Positions 35,401-40,084 of a stretch of 64,000 nt of DNA are shown here, piece by piece; within the stretch, counting starts at the first letter, position 1; every line of letters begins with the position of its first letter. Origin of the DNA: RDXT01 sp033762375 (GTDB lineage: Bacteria; Bacteroidota; Bacteroidia; J057). The DNA lies in contig JANRLQ010000003.1 of NCBI GenBank assembly GCA_033762375.1, forward strand, positions 62,001 through 126,000, given 5' to 3'. The position numbers were made by a program, and so were the translations under genes. A model generated the notes under the pieces. That model did no database searches and was not told the DNA's origin. It saw only the letters and a list, made by a program, of their open reading frames with translations.

Positions 35401-36834
35401 CCAGACCCAGCTCACGATCGGATCAGCGGGCGAGGTACTAAGGTCTGCAAATGAGACGGTCAGGGGCACACATCCTGCGGGCAGGCTGGTCAGAAATGCA
35501 GCATCCGGCAGGGTGAGCTGGATATAGGACGGGATGGTTTCCGTAGCTGTACACCCGTCGGCCGTCGTGACGGTCAGGCTCACGTCGTATAAACCCGGTG
35601 TGGTGTAGGTGGTCTGCGGATTGGGGGCGGTGGAGAAGTCCCCATTGCCAAAGTTCCAGAACCAGGACGCAATCGTACCTACCGAGTTGTCCGTAAACTG
35701 CACCAGCATGGGTGAAGTACATCCGGAGGGATCATTGGCAGTAAAACCCGTAGCCGGTGCGGCATACACCCGGATGTATCCGGACCGTCCGCTGAAGTCA
35801 CTGCAGCCAGCTGAGTTGGTGGCAGTCAGGGATACGGTGTACAGGCCGGGAGCGGCGTACGTATGTGACGGATTGGCGGTCGTGCTGGTATTTCCATCCC
35901 CAAAACTCCAGAGATAGCCGTCTGCCCCGATGGTATTATTTCCAAACTGTACCGGTATCCCGGCACAGACCGTCGTATCCAATGCATAAAAATCAGCCAC
36001 CGGGCTGTTGATGAGGACATAATTGTTTTTTTGAACCTGCTCCTGGCATCCCAGCGGGTCGGTGATCGTCAGGGTCACGGTATAGTCGCCATTGCTGCTG
36101 TAGATATGCGTAGGCGAGGCACTGGAGGACGTGACCCCGTCACCAAAGTCCCAGAGATACGTATAACTGCCGGCAGGTGAGATCACCGGCGTAAAATTCA
36201 CGACCAGCGGAGCGGCACAGGCCGTACGGGGCGAGGCCGTAAAATCCACACTCGCCAGGTCTGTCACATTGATATACCCTGAGCGGATGCGGGTATCCGT
36301 ACACCCGTTGGCATCCACTGTCACCAGGGTGACGGTATAGCTGCCGCCGCTCATATACGTATGGGCGGGCGACGCGCCTGTGCCCAGGGATCCGTCTCCA
36401 AAGTCCCAGGACCAAGACACGACGGGGGCATCTCCGGGGACCGTCACGTCAGCAAAATTGACCGTGAGCGGGGCACAACCCGCCGTGAGCGGGGCCGAAA
36501 AATCAGCAGACGGATCCTCAAATACCGTAATAAAACCAACCTGGGTACGGGTGCTGGACACCCCGCCGACAGTGTCCTGGACGGTCAGCGAAACCGTATA
36601 AGTACCTGGTGCTGTATAAGTTGCGATGACATCATCAAAGTTTGAGGTATTGCCGTTTCCGAAGTCCCAGGCCCAGGCATTCACCGGGCCCGTGGAGAGG
36701 TCCGTGAAGGTGACCGTCAGCGGCGAACATCCGGAAGTCTGACTCGCCGTAAAATTTGCATTGACCTGAGCCCGAAGCTCACCGGACACACCCAGGCCCC
36801 CGAGCAGCAGCATAAACCTCAGGAGCTTGTTCAT
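20494..36834 (-). CDS. Giant PKD-repeat surface protein with T9SS type B sorting domain
   Basis: 5,446 residues from the ATG at 36834, chosen because it gives the signal peptide FMLLLGGLGVSGELRAQ; the frame extends 10 codons further. By hand I count about 59 PKD domains (about residues 25-4980), each with the motif WxFGDG and a final NGC or LGC turn. The first 15 are loosely ordered; the next 42 form 14 regular three-domain units (separate entry); an A and a B-like domain close the array. About four fibronectin-III-like domains follow (about 4985-5355). The last 90 residues are a type B sorting domain (APNAFTPNGDGIND ... WDGTYKG). It should be exported by T9SS and act as a very long surface stalk or adhesin. 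No enzyme domain is seen. The open frame is unbroken over 16.3 kb. Confidence 0.93.
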   Translation of the reverse strand: MNKLLRFMLLLGGLGVSGELRAQVNANFTASQTSGCSPLTVTFTDLSTGPVNAWAWDFGNGNTSNFDDVIATYTAPGTYTVSLTVQDTVGGVSSTRTQVGFITVFEDPSADFSAPLTAGCAPLTVNFADVTVPGDAPVVSWSWDFGDGSLGTGASPAHTYMSGGSYTVTLVTVDANGCTDTRIRSGYINVTDLASVDFTASPRTACAAPLVVNFTPVISPAGSYTYLWDFGDGVTSSSASPTHIYSSNGDYTVTLTITDPLGCQEQVQKNNYVLINSPVADFYALDTTVCAGIPVQFGNNTIGADGYLWSFGDGNTSTTANPSHTYAAPGLYTVSLTATNSAGCSDFSGRSGYIRVYAAPATGFTANDPSGCTSPMLVQFTDNSVGTIASWFWNFGNGDFSTAPNPQTTYTTPGLYDVSLTVTTADGCTATETIPSYIQLTLPDAAFLTSLPAGCVPLTVSFADLSTSPADPIVSWVWNFGDGSISTQQNPSHTYTLPGLYTVVLTVITQSGCQAIEQYQYVQAGTRPNADFTATPRVVCTAENVNFTDLTTGGATAWFWSFGDGGTSLAQNPAYAYLDTGYFTVTLVAEYLGCRDTIVRTDYIHVVGPVANFLVSPGLGCDPPIDISFFDQSSNATSWNWSFGDGTGSTLQNPVHTFTGTGTFEIDLVVSDSLTGCVSDFNYALNITSPRAGFSPDDRRGCAPFTVGFANTSIDATNYIWDFGDGSLSTAAAPSHTYQAPGTYTVTLVASDGSCSDTLIMSSLIRVVGPQPAFSTDLITGCAPLAIRFNDLSVPDAGTSLVSWSWDFGDGNTGSGPSPVHTYTSAGSFDVTLQVLDSEGCLAQITRQSLISPTLPVAAFSATDTIACPGSLVQFINQSTGTGLSYFWSFGDGTTSTVPNPVKLFAPNASYTVTLTVTDANGCTDTEIKLNYVSVGQPTAAFVADTTTATCPPLTVSFTDQSSPNVVSWYWDFGDGSTSTLRNPAKIYSLPGTYDVTLIVTTAQNCRDTLRMNSLINIQGPTGAFSFAPTSGCQPLNVTFLTSNPNPSWTYTWDFGDGVGGTGTVVTHTYYTDTVASPVMLVQDNNGCIVAVTNPTRVTILPLPRPAFQVNTNEICLGQSVRFTNTTISERTVTGYLWSFGDGNTSSAINPSHTYTDTGVFVVSLVATTVDGCMDTSSVPVTIRVTGPPQAIFTMNPAQDCEPAVITFTEASISYFSLTAWAWDFGDGFSDNGQVIPSHTYATDGSYQVTLTVTDSKGCTGSSTRSVLVTPVPTVAFTANRYGCAPSPVTFTDASTAAAAKVAWLWTFGDGTSSTLQNPVKTYTADGNYTVSLTVTDANGCTNTLTVPNYIRLSHPTASFTSNARRSCPPQRVRFTDQSVPDTTLISWFWDFGDGNTSSVRNPSHTYYTPGNYDVTLIVTNVLGCTDTFVIPNHVRINNRPTASFTVSDSANCVPENIIFTSTSVSGGSPITTYTWNYGAGSGGTGATTSYLYTNPGTYNATLIVRDANNCRDTATKVIQIFPNPDANFIAGDTVGCSTTTIAFTDLTTGVNAPVAWTWNFGDSGIGTSQNPAHTYFADGTYTVSLLVEDVNGCRDSVTRTNYIILDHPDADFTTSAVQACPGTTVQFSDRTTGRFAAVNWRWDFGDGSPVSTAQNPAHIYTTPGVYSVSLIVWDAIGCSDTLVRSLLVNVPVPPQASFSYTPTQGCDPLTVSFTNGATAGSSPIVSWVWTFGDGNTAFAPSPTHTYTTPGVYTATLSVTDANGCNDTYTQTVRVLEVPVVNFIADQRRGCAPAMIRFTDLSTSPYLKVSWFWDFGDGNTSTSPAPVHTYLADGNYTVKLIVTDLNGCRDSLTRTNYIRLSHPVANFSLDQTQVCPNIPVGVSFTDLSVPDTTLMSWLWNFGDGNTSTAQNPTHSYAAAGNFVVTLTVTNVLGCTDTYTAAQAITVLDPPVTAFSHTDSAGCAPHAVSFTDLSTPGDAAVVNWAWDFGNGATSLVRNPSYTWTVPGFYTVTLTTTDFNGCQTSATTQVRVYDNPVANFVSQDTLGCAPQAVTFTNLSTQPSAIVYRKWYFGDGDSAINLVNPTHTYTADGIYDVTLIVEDIYGCNDTIVKSDYIRLSHPVAGIGISQSVVCPGIPIGVQFTDQTAPDTTLISWYWQFGDGNTSSAQNPTHSYAVAGNYTVILTVTNILGCTDSDTLTGAITVLDPPQAQLSVADADGCIPFVASFTQQVTAGDAAIIDWLWRFGDGTTSFVQNPVKTYPSAGTYPVTLIVTDANGCQDSVSTTVRAYANPVARFVASDTIGCAPETITFSDQSTSTTAISAWLWNFGDGNTSTLRNPTHTYTANGTYTVTLTVTDANGCTHTFSRPNYIRLTLPVANFTWDLSNGCPGTTVTFRDASIPDHPTVAWSWNFGDGGTSTLANPGHTYHTPGTYTVTLTITNTQGCTDTEVKTAIITIYQRPVAAILPADTAGCAPLSVDFRDGTVPGSSGLVSWSWSFGNGNTFTGFNPGVQTYPTPGLYTTQLIVTDGNGCRDTATTTVRSRELPTAAFTANQTQSCAPAAIRFTDLSSGTGAVTGWKWYFGDGDSATVRNPLHVYAMEGVYTVTLIVVDQYGCSDTVTRNNYIRLRHPVANFTASSTDICPGDQVSFTDLSTADTTLISWAWSFGNGQTSTLQNPSTVYSSSGFYTVSLIVTNQVGCRDTLVRTSYIEVATRPAASFTIADSAGCTPHTTSFSQTSTAATWPIVAYAWDLGNGTTAILPNPVATYTTPGVYNVSLVTTDQNGCTDTATAQVQAYTLPVAAFTANVRVGCAPQTINFINQSGGTYPLVSYLWDFGDGNTSTSAFPAHTYASDGVYTVSLTVTDLNGCQHTLTRPAFIRLTHPVANFTMSQTAVCPGVAVSFTDISTPDTTLNAWTWDFGDGTGSSLQHPSHTYTVPGNYTVTLTVRNVLNCSDTEVKTAVIQVQQAPGTAFVASVLSGCSPLDIAFTNTTVITSQPVVSWYWEFGNGATSTLVSPVYTYPAPGTYTVRLTATDALGCISTAEQVITVYPLPVADFSANRRFGCAPEAITFQSQGTGVYPVVAWWWDFGDGNTSTLPVPVHTYAATGVYDVSLIVQDVNGCRDTVVKQEYIRLRLPDADFLVSDQEICPGTTVQFTETAIADTTLTGWTWNFGDGNTSTLQHPSHTYQTPGLYTVRLTVTNVLGCTHTEEKTAFIEVLTPPTPDFSITPAGGCAPLLVSFRDLSAGNPAAVVSWSWDFGNGLTSAVRNPTTLYPVPGTYTVTLTVTDAKGCVNTVTRQVPAYSSPAANFIASDSIGCEENIRFFDLTTGDYAATAWKWYFGDGDSSLLQNPVHTYPATGTYSVTLIVYNAYGCSDTLVKPEYIDLTRPAAAFGQGSDVVCPGTPLQFMDLSVPDYPITTWSWNFGDGNTGTGPNPSHTFTMPGIYTVTLTITNIFGCTDSESGLVEVLRPPVARYTVPDRDGCAPFTTTMTNTSQSFIAPIVAYFWDFGDGTNAATASPVHTWANPGTYTVQLRVTDGNGCEDDTSFVVTVFPLPVADFEADPVAGCAPETVQFTSLSGGTHPIVGWLWTFGDGNTSTAEHPLHTYTADGLYTVSLTVTDVNGCSHTFTRPQYIRLRHPVANFTYTPGAACPGSTINFTNTSVADTTLVTYLWDFGDGTTSAQVNPAHVYTTPGLYTVSLTVTNLLGCTDTEVKTQIIRIHTPPVAAFVPTDAVGCVPETVQFFSQATPGTAAITGYQWSFGNGLSSTLPNPVTTYALPGLFNAQMVVRDANNCRDTVTHQVNVRALPAPAFVANITRGCAPQAIAFFDQTTGSLGITGWLWDFGDGNTSTQQFPVHTYQADGVYTVSLTVTDNFGCNNTLVKPQYIRLSRPAPDFTVNLNPICPGSPVQFTNLTQADTTIATWLWSFGDGTTSTLQNPVKSYSTPGFYTVSLTATNVNGCAETRVRTQYIQVLDRPNAGFTPDKVAGCVPLTVTFSNTSVATSAPLAGWFWDFGNGSSSIFTNPTQTFNQPGVYPVRLVAIDAQGCGDTVVQNITVFTPPTSNFIAAENRGCAPVEIPFLDQSQQGSAPITSWFWSFGDGNGSGQQFPAHTYLQDGSYDVTLVVSDANGCRDTLVRPDYIQLSHPAADFAVSSVATCPGTVMAFFDRSVGDTTLASWFWSFGDGTTSFLQNPTHTYTANGTYTVTLTVTNILGCSHTITRNQLIQVYSPATTLFVPSQPQGCTPFEVSFQDQSFGNSAPIVAWSWDFGDGTGAAVQNPAHTYTTPGLYTVTLTTTDNNGCQSSYTRTVRALTLPTARFMSVDTIGCAPETVRFSDLSRGDFPIQGWYWDFGDGNTSTAQHPVHIYALQGVYTVTLIATDLNGCQDTFVRPQYIRLRNPDANFSISPGLVCPGTPVSFTDLSIPDTTIASWSWNFGDGTTSVVQHPTHLYAQPGVYTVSLTVTNVLGCYETHMIPGGVVVANPPSADFLLADSIGCTPFEMDITDNSRGISAPIVSWQWNFGNGATSSLQEPLYTYNFPGTYVITLTVTDENGCSATTSHTVVATRPPVAQFVSADTLGCAPHQAAFVESSRGDYPITGWYWDFGDGNTSTQRQPVHLYTQDGIFTVTLIITDQNGCTDTLVRPAYIRLSHPQAGFTANSRGGCVGTEVTYTDVSIPDTTITGWAWDFGDGQGSVQQHPTHVYNQPGVYDVTLVVTNILGCRDTFVINDYIRITAPPTAAFTASDTSGCVPFQVAFTDWSTSQYGITQWQWFLDGSPKGNSQNISHYFVETGTYEIMLVVTDANGCTDTLTQLIYVRPVPQAAFETSDTLGCGPKIVVFTDRSFHIPTSWQWNFGDGTTSTDQNPVHTYQADGIYTVSLYIEDQYGCNDRIEKINHVTLDHPEADFTASYDPSCPPVRVTFRATGTGLKGIAKWDWDFGNGTITTTLIDSLVYAYNQSGIYSVSLTATDSLGCEVTVVKPDLINVLDNVIPDPVQIHTVSVLSNTQIELRFAAHRGEDFKQYTVYREEPGQGFVPVFVTTYVNDTIFLDQGVNANLRSYCYKVTATNYCDTESNLGLTEAHCTIEAEAVPIPGQIILSWTPYRGWVVDHYEIYQVDSYNPNLMTFLDVVPGTVTRYVENFADCFNDRAYRIRAFGAEPIQVSLSDTAQAVTAQGIRGDAPEMVRATVEDNARTVVEWKPVVLPGLSVIHIEKAVNGGAYSTAATLPPGNEKYTDTDTDVSQNSYAYRVYGQDSCGNVTPLSDIGKTVLLTAERDGGTTVLEWTPYEDWRFGVANYVIETLNATSGNWETVRIVSGNVVTFRDTVTSLNQPQYCYRIRALEQGNNEAISFSNEVCVRSEATVYAPNAFTPNGDGINDAFKIEGFRVQSVNLKIYSRWGMLLFETNDLNQGWDGTYKGENVNEGVYVFVARGVAYTGKPFLLKGSVTVLR
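22390..33030 (-). repeat. 14-fold three-domain (A-B-C) PKD super-repeat
   Basis: Inside the giant gene the PKD domains alternate strictly in three types. Type A ends in a YIRLxHP-like motif and contains ADGxYTVSL. Type B has CPGxxVxFTD and PDTTLxSW, with LGCTDT. Type C has GCxPxxVxF and FGNGxTS, with NGCxDT. The A-type YIRL codons recur on the DNA at about 22897, 23645, 24412, 25172, 25930, 26688, 27445, 28203, 28962, 29725, 30488, 31257, 32018 and 32777, a spacing of about 748-769 bases. Copies are diverged at base level, so the array is old or under selection, not a recent expansion. Confidence 0.85.
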
Positions 36835-37298
36835 CAACAATATCGGGCAGGTTACTGGTCGCATACAGATGTCGTTTGGTAAAAAGGGTCTATGGGCAAA
36901 ATTTTATTTCAACAATTCAAACTATATCCGATTTAAAATTACCAACAATTAAGACATCTGATGACCTGCATGTAAGCTATCGGGGGCGTTTGTCACGGCT
37001 GGTTTGTGTCTGGATGTAATAATGTGTCTTCAAAAGGCGGGGTATATTTCCCTGTTGGAGGGCGCCTTGCCTGATAATAAGCCCCCTGGGTTATATTATC
37101 CGCAGTAGCGATTTTCTGGATGTAACATAATACGCGTTACAAATAAACCGGAAGTGCACCCGCTCACGCACCCAAACTGACTGTTCGTACAGGAGCAAGT
37201 GTCGCGAAATTCTCCGGGGAGTCTTCCGTACTTCGTCAGGACAACCCATGGGATGTCCGGGAAAAACCCTATTTTTGTCCCCACTCAATACGTCTGTG
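36835..37298. other. Divergent intergenic region between the PKD gene and manC
   Basis: 464 bases without a convincing gene; small open frames on the minus strand at 37091-37288 look random. The half near 36900 is AT-rich and should carry the promoter of the giant gene. The half near 37270 carries a good -7 element for manC. Confidence 0.4.
37270..37277 (+). promoter_or_regulatory. Bacteroidota-type -7 element upstream of manC
   Basis: TATTTTTG matches TAnnTTTG exactly and ends 21 bases before the start codon at 37299, giving a short leader. No clear -33 TTTG is visible. Confidence 0.45.
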
Positions 37299-38387
37299 AT
37301 GAATCCTCAACATTTGTACGCCGTGATTATGGCTGGCGGGATCGGCAGCCGGTTCTGGCCGATGAGCCGGGCCCGGTTTCCCAAGCAGTTTCATGATATT
37401 CTGGGAAGGGGTCACTCGCTGATTCAGGAGACCTGGAACCGCCTCCATACATTCATCCCAGCCGATAATATCTATGTGGTCACCCACGAGCGGTATGCTG
37501 AGATCGTACAGGCACAGTTGCCGGCCATCACACCGGATCAGATCCTGATGGAGCCCGTCGGGCGTAATACAGCCCCCTGTATCGCCTATGCTGCCTACAA
37601 AATCATGACACGTGATCCCGAGGCGGTCCTGATTGTATCACCTGCCGACCACCTGATCGAAAACGAGGCTGAGTTCCAGCGTCTGGCCCTGATCGGCGCC
37701 GAAGCCTGCCTCAGTGATACCCGCATCATGACATTAGGCATCACCCCTACCCGTCCTGATACCGGATACGGATATATCCAATACATTGACACGCCCGGAC
37801 TGCGGTCTGATTTTTATAAGGTCAAAACCTTTACCGAAAAACCGAACCTGGAAGTCGCCCGGACCTTTATTGAAAGCGGAGACTTTGTCTGGAACAGCGG
37901 CCTGTTTATATTCTCTGCCGCCACCATCACAGATGCCTTCAGCAAACTCCTGCCTGACATGGCCGGCCTGTTTTCAGAAATCAGCGCACAATATTACACC
38001 CCCGAAGAACCCGCTGCCATCGGGCAGGTATATGCTGCATGCCGGAGCATTTCTATTGACTACGGCATTATGGAACAAGCTGATAATGTGTATGTTATAC
38101 CTGCCAATTTTGGCTGGAGCGATCTCGGAACCTGGGGATCTGTACACGAAAATGCCCATAAAGACCCTGATAACAACGCCATATTCGGACGAAGCCTGCT
38201 CTACCAGGCCTCCCAAAATGTCGTGCGGGTATCTGACCCCAACAAAGCGATTATCCTCAAAAATATTCGCGACTATATCATCGTGGATACCGAGGATGCC
38301 CTCCTGATCTGTCCCAAACAGGACGAACAATTTATCCGGGAAATTGTCAGTGAGCTCCGGAGTCAATACGGCGAAAAATATATTTAA
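37299..38387 (+). CDS. manC: Mannose-1-phosphate guanylyltransferase
   Basis: 362 residues, starting at the second Met of the open frame (ATG at 37299), which leads directly into the nucleotidyltransferase domain. The pyrophosphorylase signature AGGIGSRFWPMSRARFPKQ is at about residues 11-29. Other typical segments are EPVGRNTAPCIAYA, VSPADHLI (metal-binding Asp), YGYIQY, VKTFTEKP, WNSGLFIF and NFGWSDLGTW. The enzyme makes GDP-mannose from mannose-1-phosphate and GTP for cell-surface polysaccharide or glycoprotein synthesis. It lacks the C-terminal isomerase domain of bifunctional ManC/AlgA, so this is the short single-function form. Confidence 0.93.
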   Translation: MNPQHLYAVIMAGGIGSRFWPMSRARFPKQFHDILGRGHSLIQETWNRLHTFIPADNIYVVTHERYAEIVQAQLPAITPDQILMEPVGRNTAPCIAYAAYKIMTRDPEAVLIVSPADHLIENEAEFQRLALIGAEACLSDTRIMTLGITPTRPDTGYGYIQYIDTPGLRSDFYKVKTFTEKPNLEVARTFIESGDFVWNSGLFIFSAATITDAFSKLLPDMAGLFSEISAQYYTPEEPAAIGQVYAACRSISIDYGIMEQADNVYVIPANFGWSDLGTWGSVHENAHKDPDNNAIFGRSLLYQASQNVVRVSDPNKAIILKNIRDYIIVDTEDALLICPKQDEQFIREIVSELRSQYGEKYI

Positions 38388-38970
38388 TTCATTATCAAAT
38401 AGTTGTACACCAAAAGAGATTGTCATACCGGCAATTTCTTTTGGCGGACTGTAGGTTTCCCATTTATATCAGCCGGAAAAACAACCCGGCTGCCACCGGC
38501 TCCCAAGCCTAAAAAGGTCTATAAACTGCCTTTTCATACACTTTGGATAGATATATCCTCCCAAAAAATAAGGCGGGCCCCGCTTATACATGTTGTAATA
38601 GATCCTGACCAGGTATTTTGTAATTCAGGTTTGCTTTATTTCAAACAATCTTCGCACAACTAATTGATAATCAATACTTTAAAATAATAAAAAAAACCAT
38701 GTGAGTATTGCATTAATAAAATAATCCCGCAGCCCGATATAATATAACACCCCGGGATCAGCAAAAGTCCGGTAAAGTCCTGATTAAAAAGCGGTTATAA
38801 TTAATTAAATAATAACATTTTTGCAGGTATTTCGTTTTTTATTCAGGAAATTAATAATTTTACCGCATACTTATATGCAAACGCGGTAAGTTTATGTGTT
38901 TTCCGAAAGCACAACCGTCTTATTATCAGACTGTTGTAACTCTTTTTTTCACCTTTATTAGCCAGTAAAA
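38388..38970. other. Long AT-rich upstream region of the AT-hook protein
   Basis: 583 bases without a supportable gene; an 86-codon frame at 38403-38663 overlaps a terminator hairpin and has no coding signs. From about 38640 the sequence is strongly AT-rich with several A and T runs. A nested inverted repeat lies at 38861-38888 (TACCGC...GCGGTA outside, GCATA...TATGC inside). Such an AT-rich leader before a gene for an AT-hook protein could be an autoregulatory binding region, which is only an inference. Confidence 0.4.
38410..38444 (+). terminator. Probable terminator of manC
   Basis: CCAAAAGAGATTG (38410-38422) pairs with CAATTTCTTTTGG (38432-38444) over 13 bp with one G-T wobble and a 9-base loop, 22 bases after the manC stop. 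The T-rich right arm could act as the release tract. Confidence 0.55.
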
Positions 38971-40044
38971 ATGGATGAAATGTTTAAGCGCCTTGTATAT
39001 GCAGGCGTAGGATTAGCTGCCTACACGGCAGAGAAGATGCAGGATTACCTTAATGACCTGGTGGACAGGGGGATGATGTCCGAAAAAGAAGGTAAAATTG
39101 CCATTGACGATCTGATGGGTCATGCCGATATCCGGGCTTTGGCCGAGCGTATGGGAGGCATAACAGCTGCTCCTGCCACACGTCACAGTGATATAGAAGC
39201 CCTGCTCAACCGCCTGGAATCGCTTGAAAACCGTATTTCTGACCTGATGCGCACACCCGGAGCAGATACCGGCAAAACAACGGTAGTCTCTGAAACTCAC
39301 ACGGCGCTTCTCACCACCGCTGTCCCGGTAGTATCACCCGCCAAACGCGGCCGTAAGCCTAAAGCAGTAGTTTCAATCGTAGAAAAGATCGAAGAAAAGA
39401 TTGAAAATCAACCTAAAAAGCGTGGCCCCAAGCCCAAATCTGTAGCTGCCGAACAGCCTGTATCCGAAACTGCAATATCAGAAAAATCTGTTGTCCGCCG
39501 GGGTCGTAAACCCAAAGACCGCACCAGCCTCGCACCGGTTGTAACCCTCGCTCCGGCTGATGCCCCTAAAAAACGCGGACGCAAACCTGCCTCTGTCGTG
39601 GCACTGGAGTCGCCTGAGGTTGTGGTAATACCCGAAACGAGCAAGCGCCCGGGCCGCCCTAAAAAACAAATAATTGACACTCCTGCCTCTATCCTGGGTG
39701 ATGCACCCCGCAAAAAAGGCAAAAAACTGAAAACAGAAGCCGAAGCTGTAGCCAAAACACCCGCCAAACGGGGCAGAAAACCCAAACAATCGCTGGCCAT
39801 GCATGCAGCTGCCAAAGAAGGGGCTGACGAGGTCGTAAAAGTCAGCAGCAAACCCCGCTCTGCCGAGATTCTGGACAGCAACAAGTCCGAAAAACCCGCC
39901 CGGAAAAATAAAGAGCTCAAAGAAAAAAGCGGAAAAAAAACCAAAATAGAGACCGTAGCGGCTCCGTCTGAGCGCAAAAAACCCGGACGCAAGCCTAAAG
40001 AACCTGTTGGTGTTTTTTTACAAGACGCAACCACTGAGGCATAA
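38971..40044 (+). CDS. Phasin-like protein with AT-hook-rich C-terminal tail
   Basis: 357 residues. Residues 1-95 are helical and phasin-like (FKRLVYAGVGLAAYTAEKMQ, then ATRHSDIEALLNRLESLEN, which resembles the PTxxDIxAL motif of PHA-granule phasins). From about 125 onward there is a disordered Lys/Pro/Ala-rich tail with about eight basic hooks: KRGRKPK, KRGPKPK, RRGRKPK, KRGRKP, RPGRPKK, KKGKKLK, KRGRKPK and PGRKPKE. AT-hooks bind the minor groove of AT-rich DNA. The layout recalls PhaF, which joins a phasin to a histone-like tail, but the hooks differ from the PhaF KPAAK repeats. Nucleoid-associated or granule-segregating roles are both possible. Confidence 0.72.
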   Translation: MDEMFKRLVYAGVGLAAYTAEKMQDYLNDLVDRGMMSEKEGKIAIDDLMGHADIRALAERMGGITAAPATRHSDIEALLNRLESLENRISDLMRTPGADTGKTTVVSETHTALLTTAVPVVSPAKRGRKPKAVVSIVEKIEEKIENQPKKRGPKPKSVAAEQPVSETAISEKSVVRRGRKPKDRTSLAPVVTLAPADAPKKRGRKPASVVALESPEVVVIPETSKRPGRPKKQIIDTPASILGDAPRKKGKKLKTEAEAVAKTPAKRGRKPKQSLAMHAAAKEGADEVVKVSSKPRSAEILDSNKSEKPARKNKELKEKSGKKTKIETVAAPSERKKPGRKPKEPVGVFLQDATTEA

Positions 40045-40084
40045 AAGCTAGTATATTCGGCTCTATCAAGGAAATAGTGCCCGA

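Noticed and set aside
37091..37288. Two overlapping small minus-strand frames upstream of manC
   Set aside because: They overlap in different frames, lack motifs and sit on the manC promoter.
38403..38663. 86-codon plus-strand frame after manC
   Set aside because: It overlaps the probable manC terminator hairpin and enters AT-rich non-coding sequence; no recognisable features.
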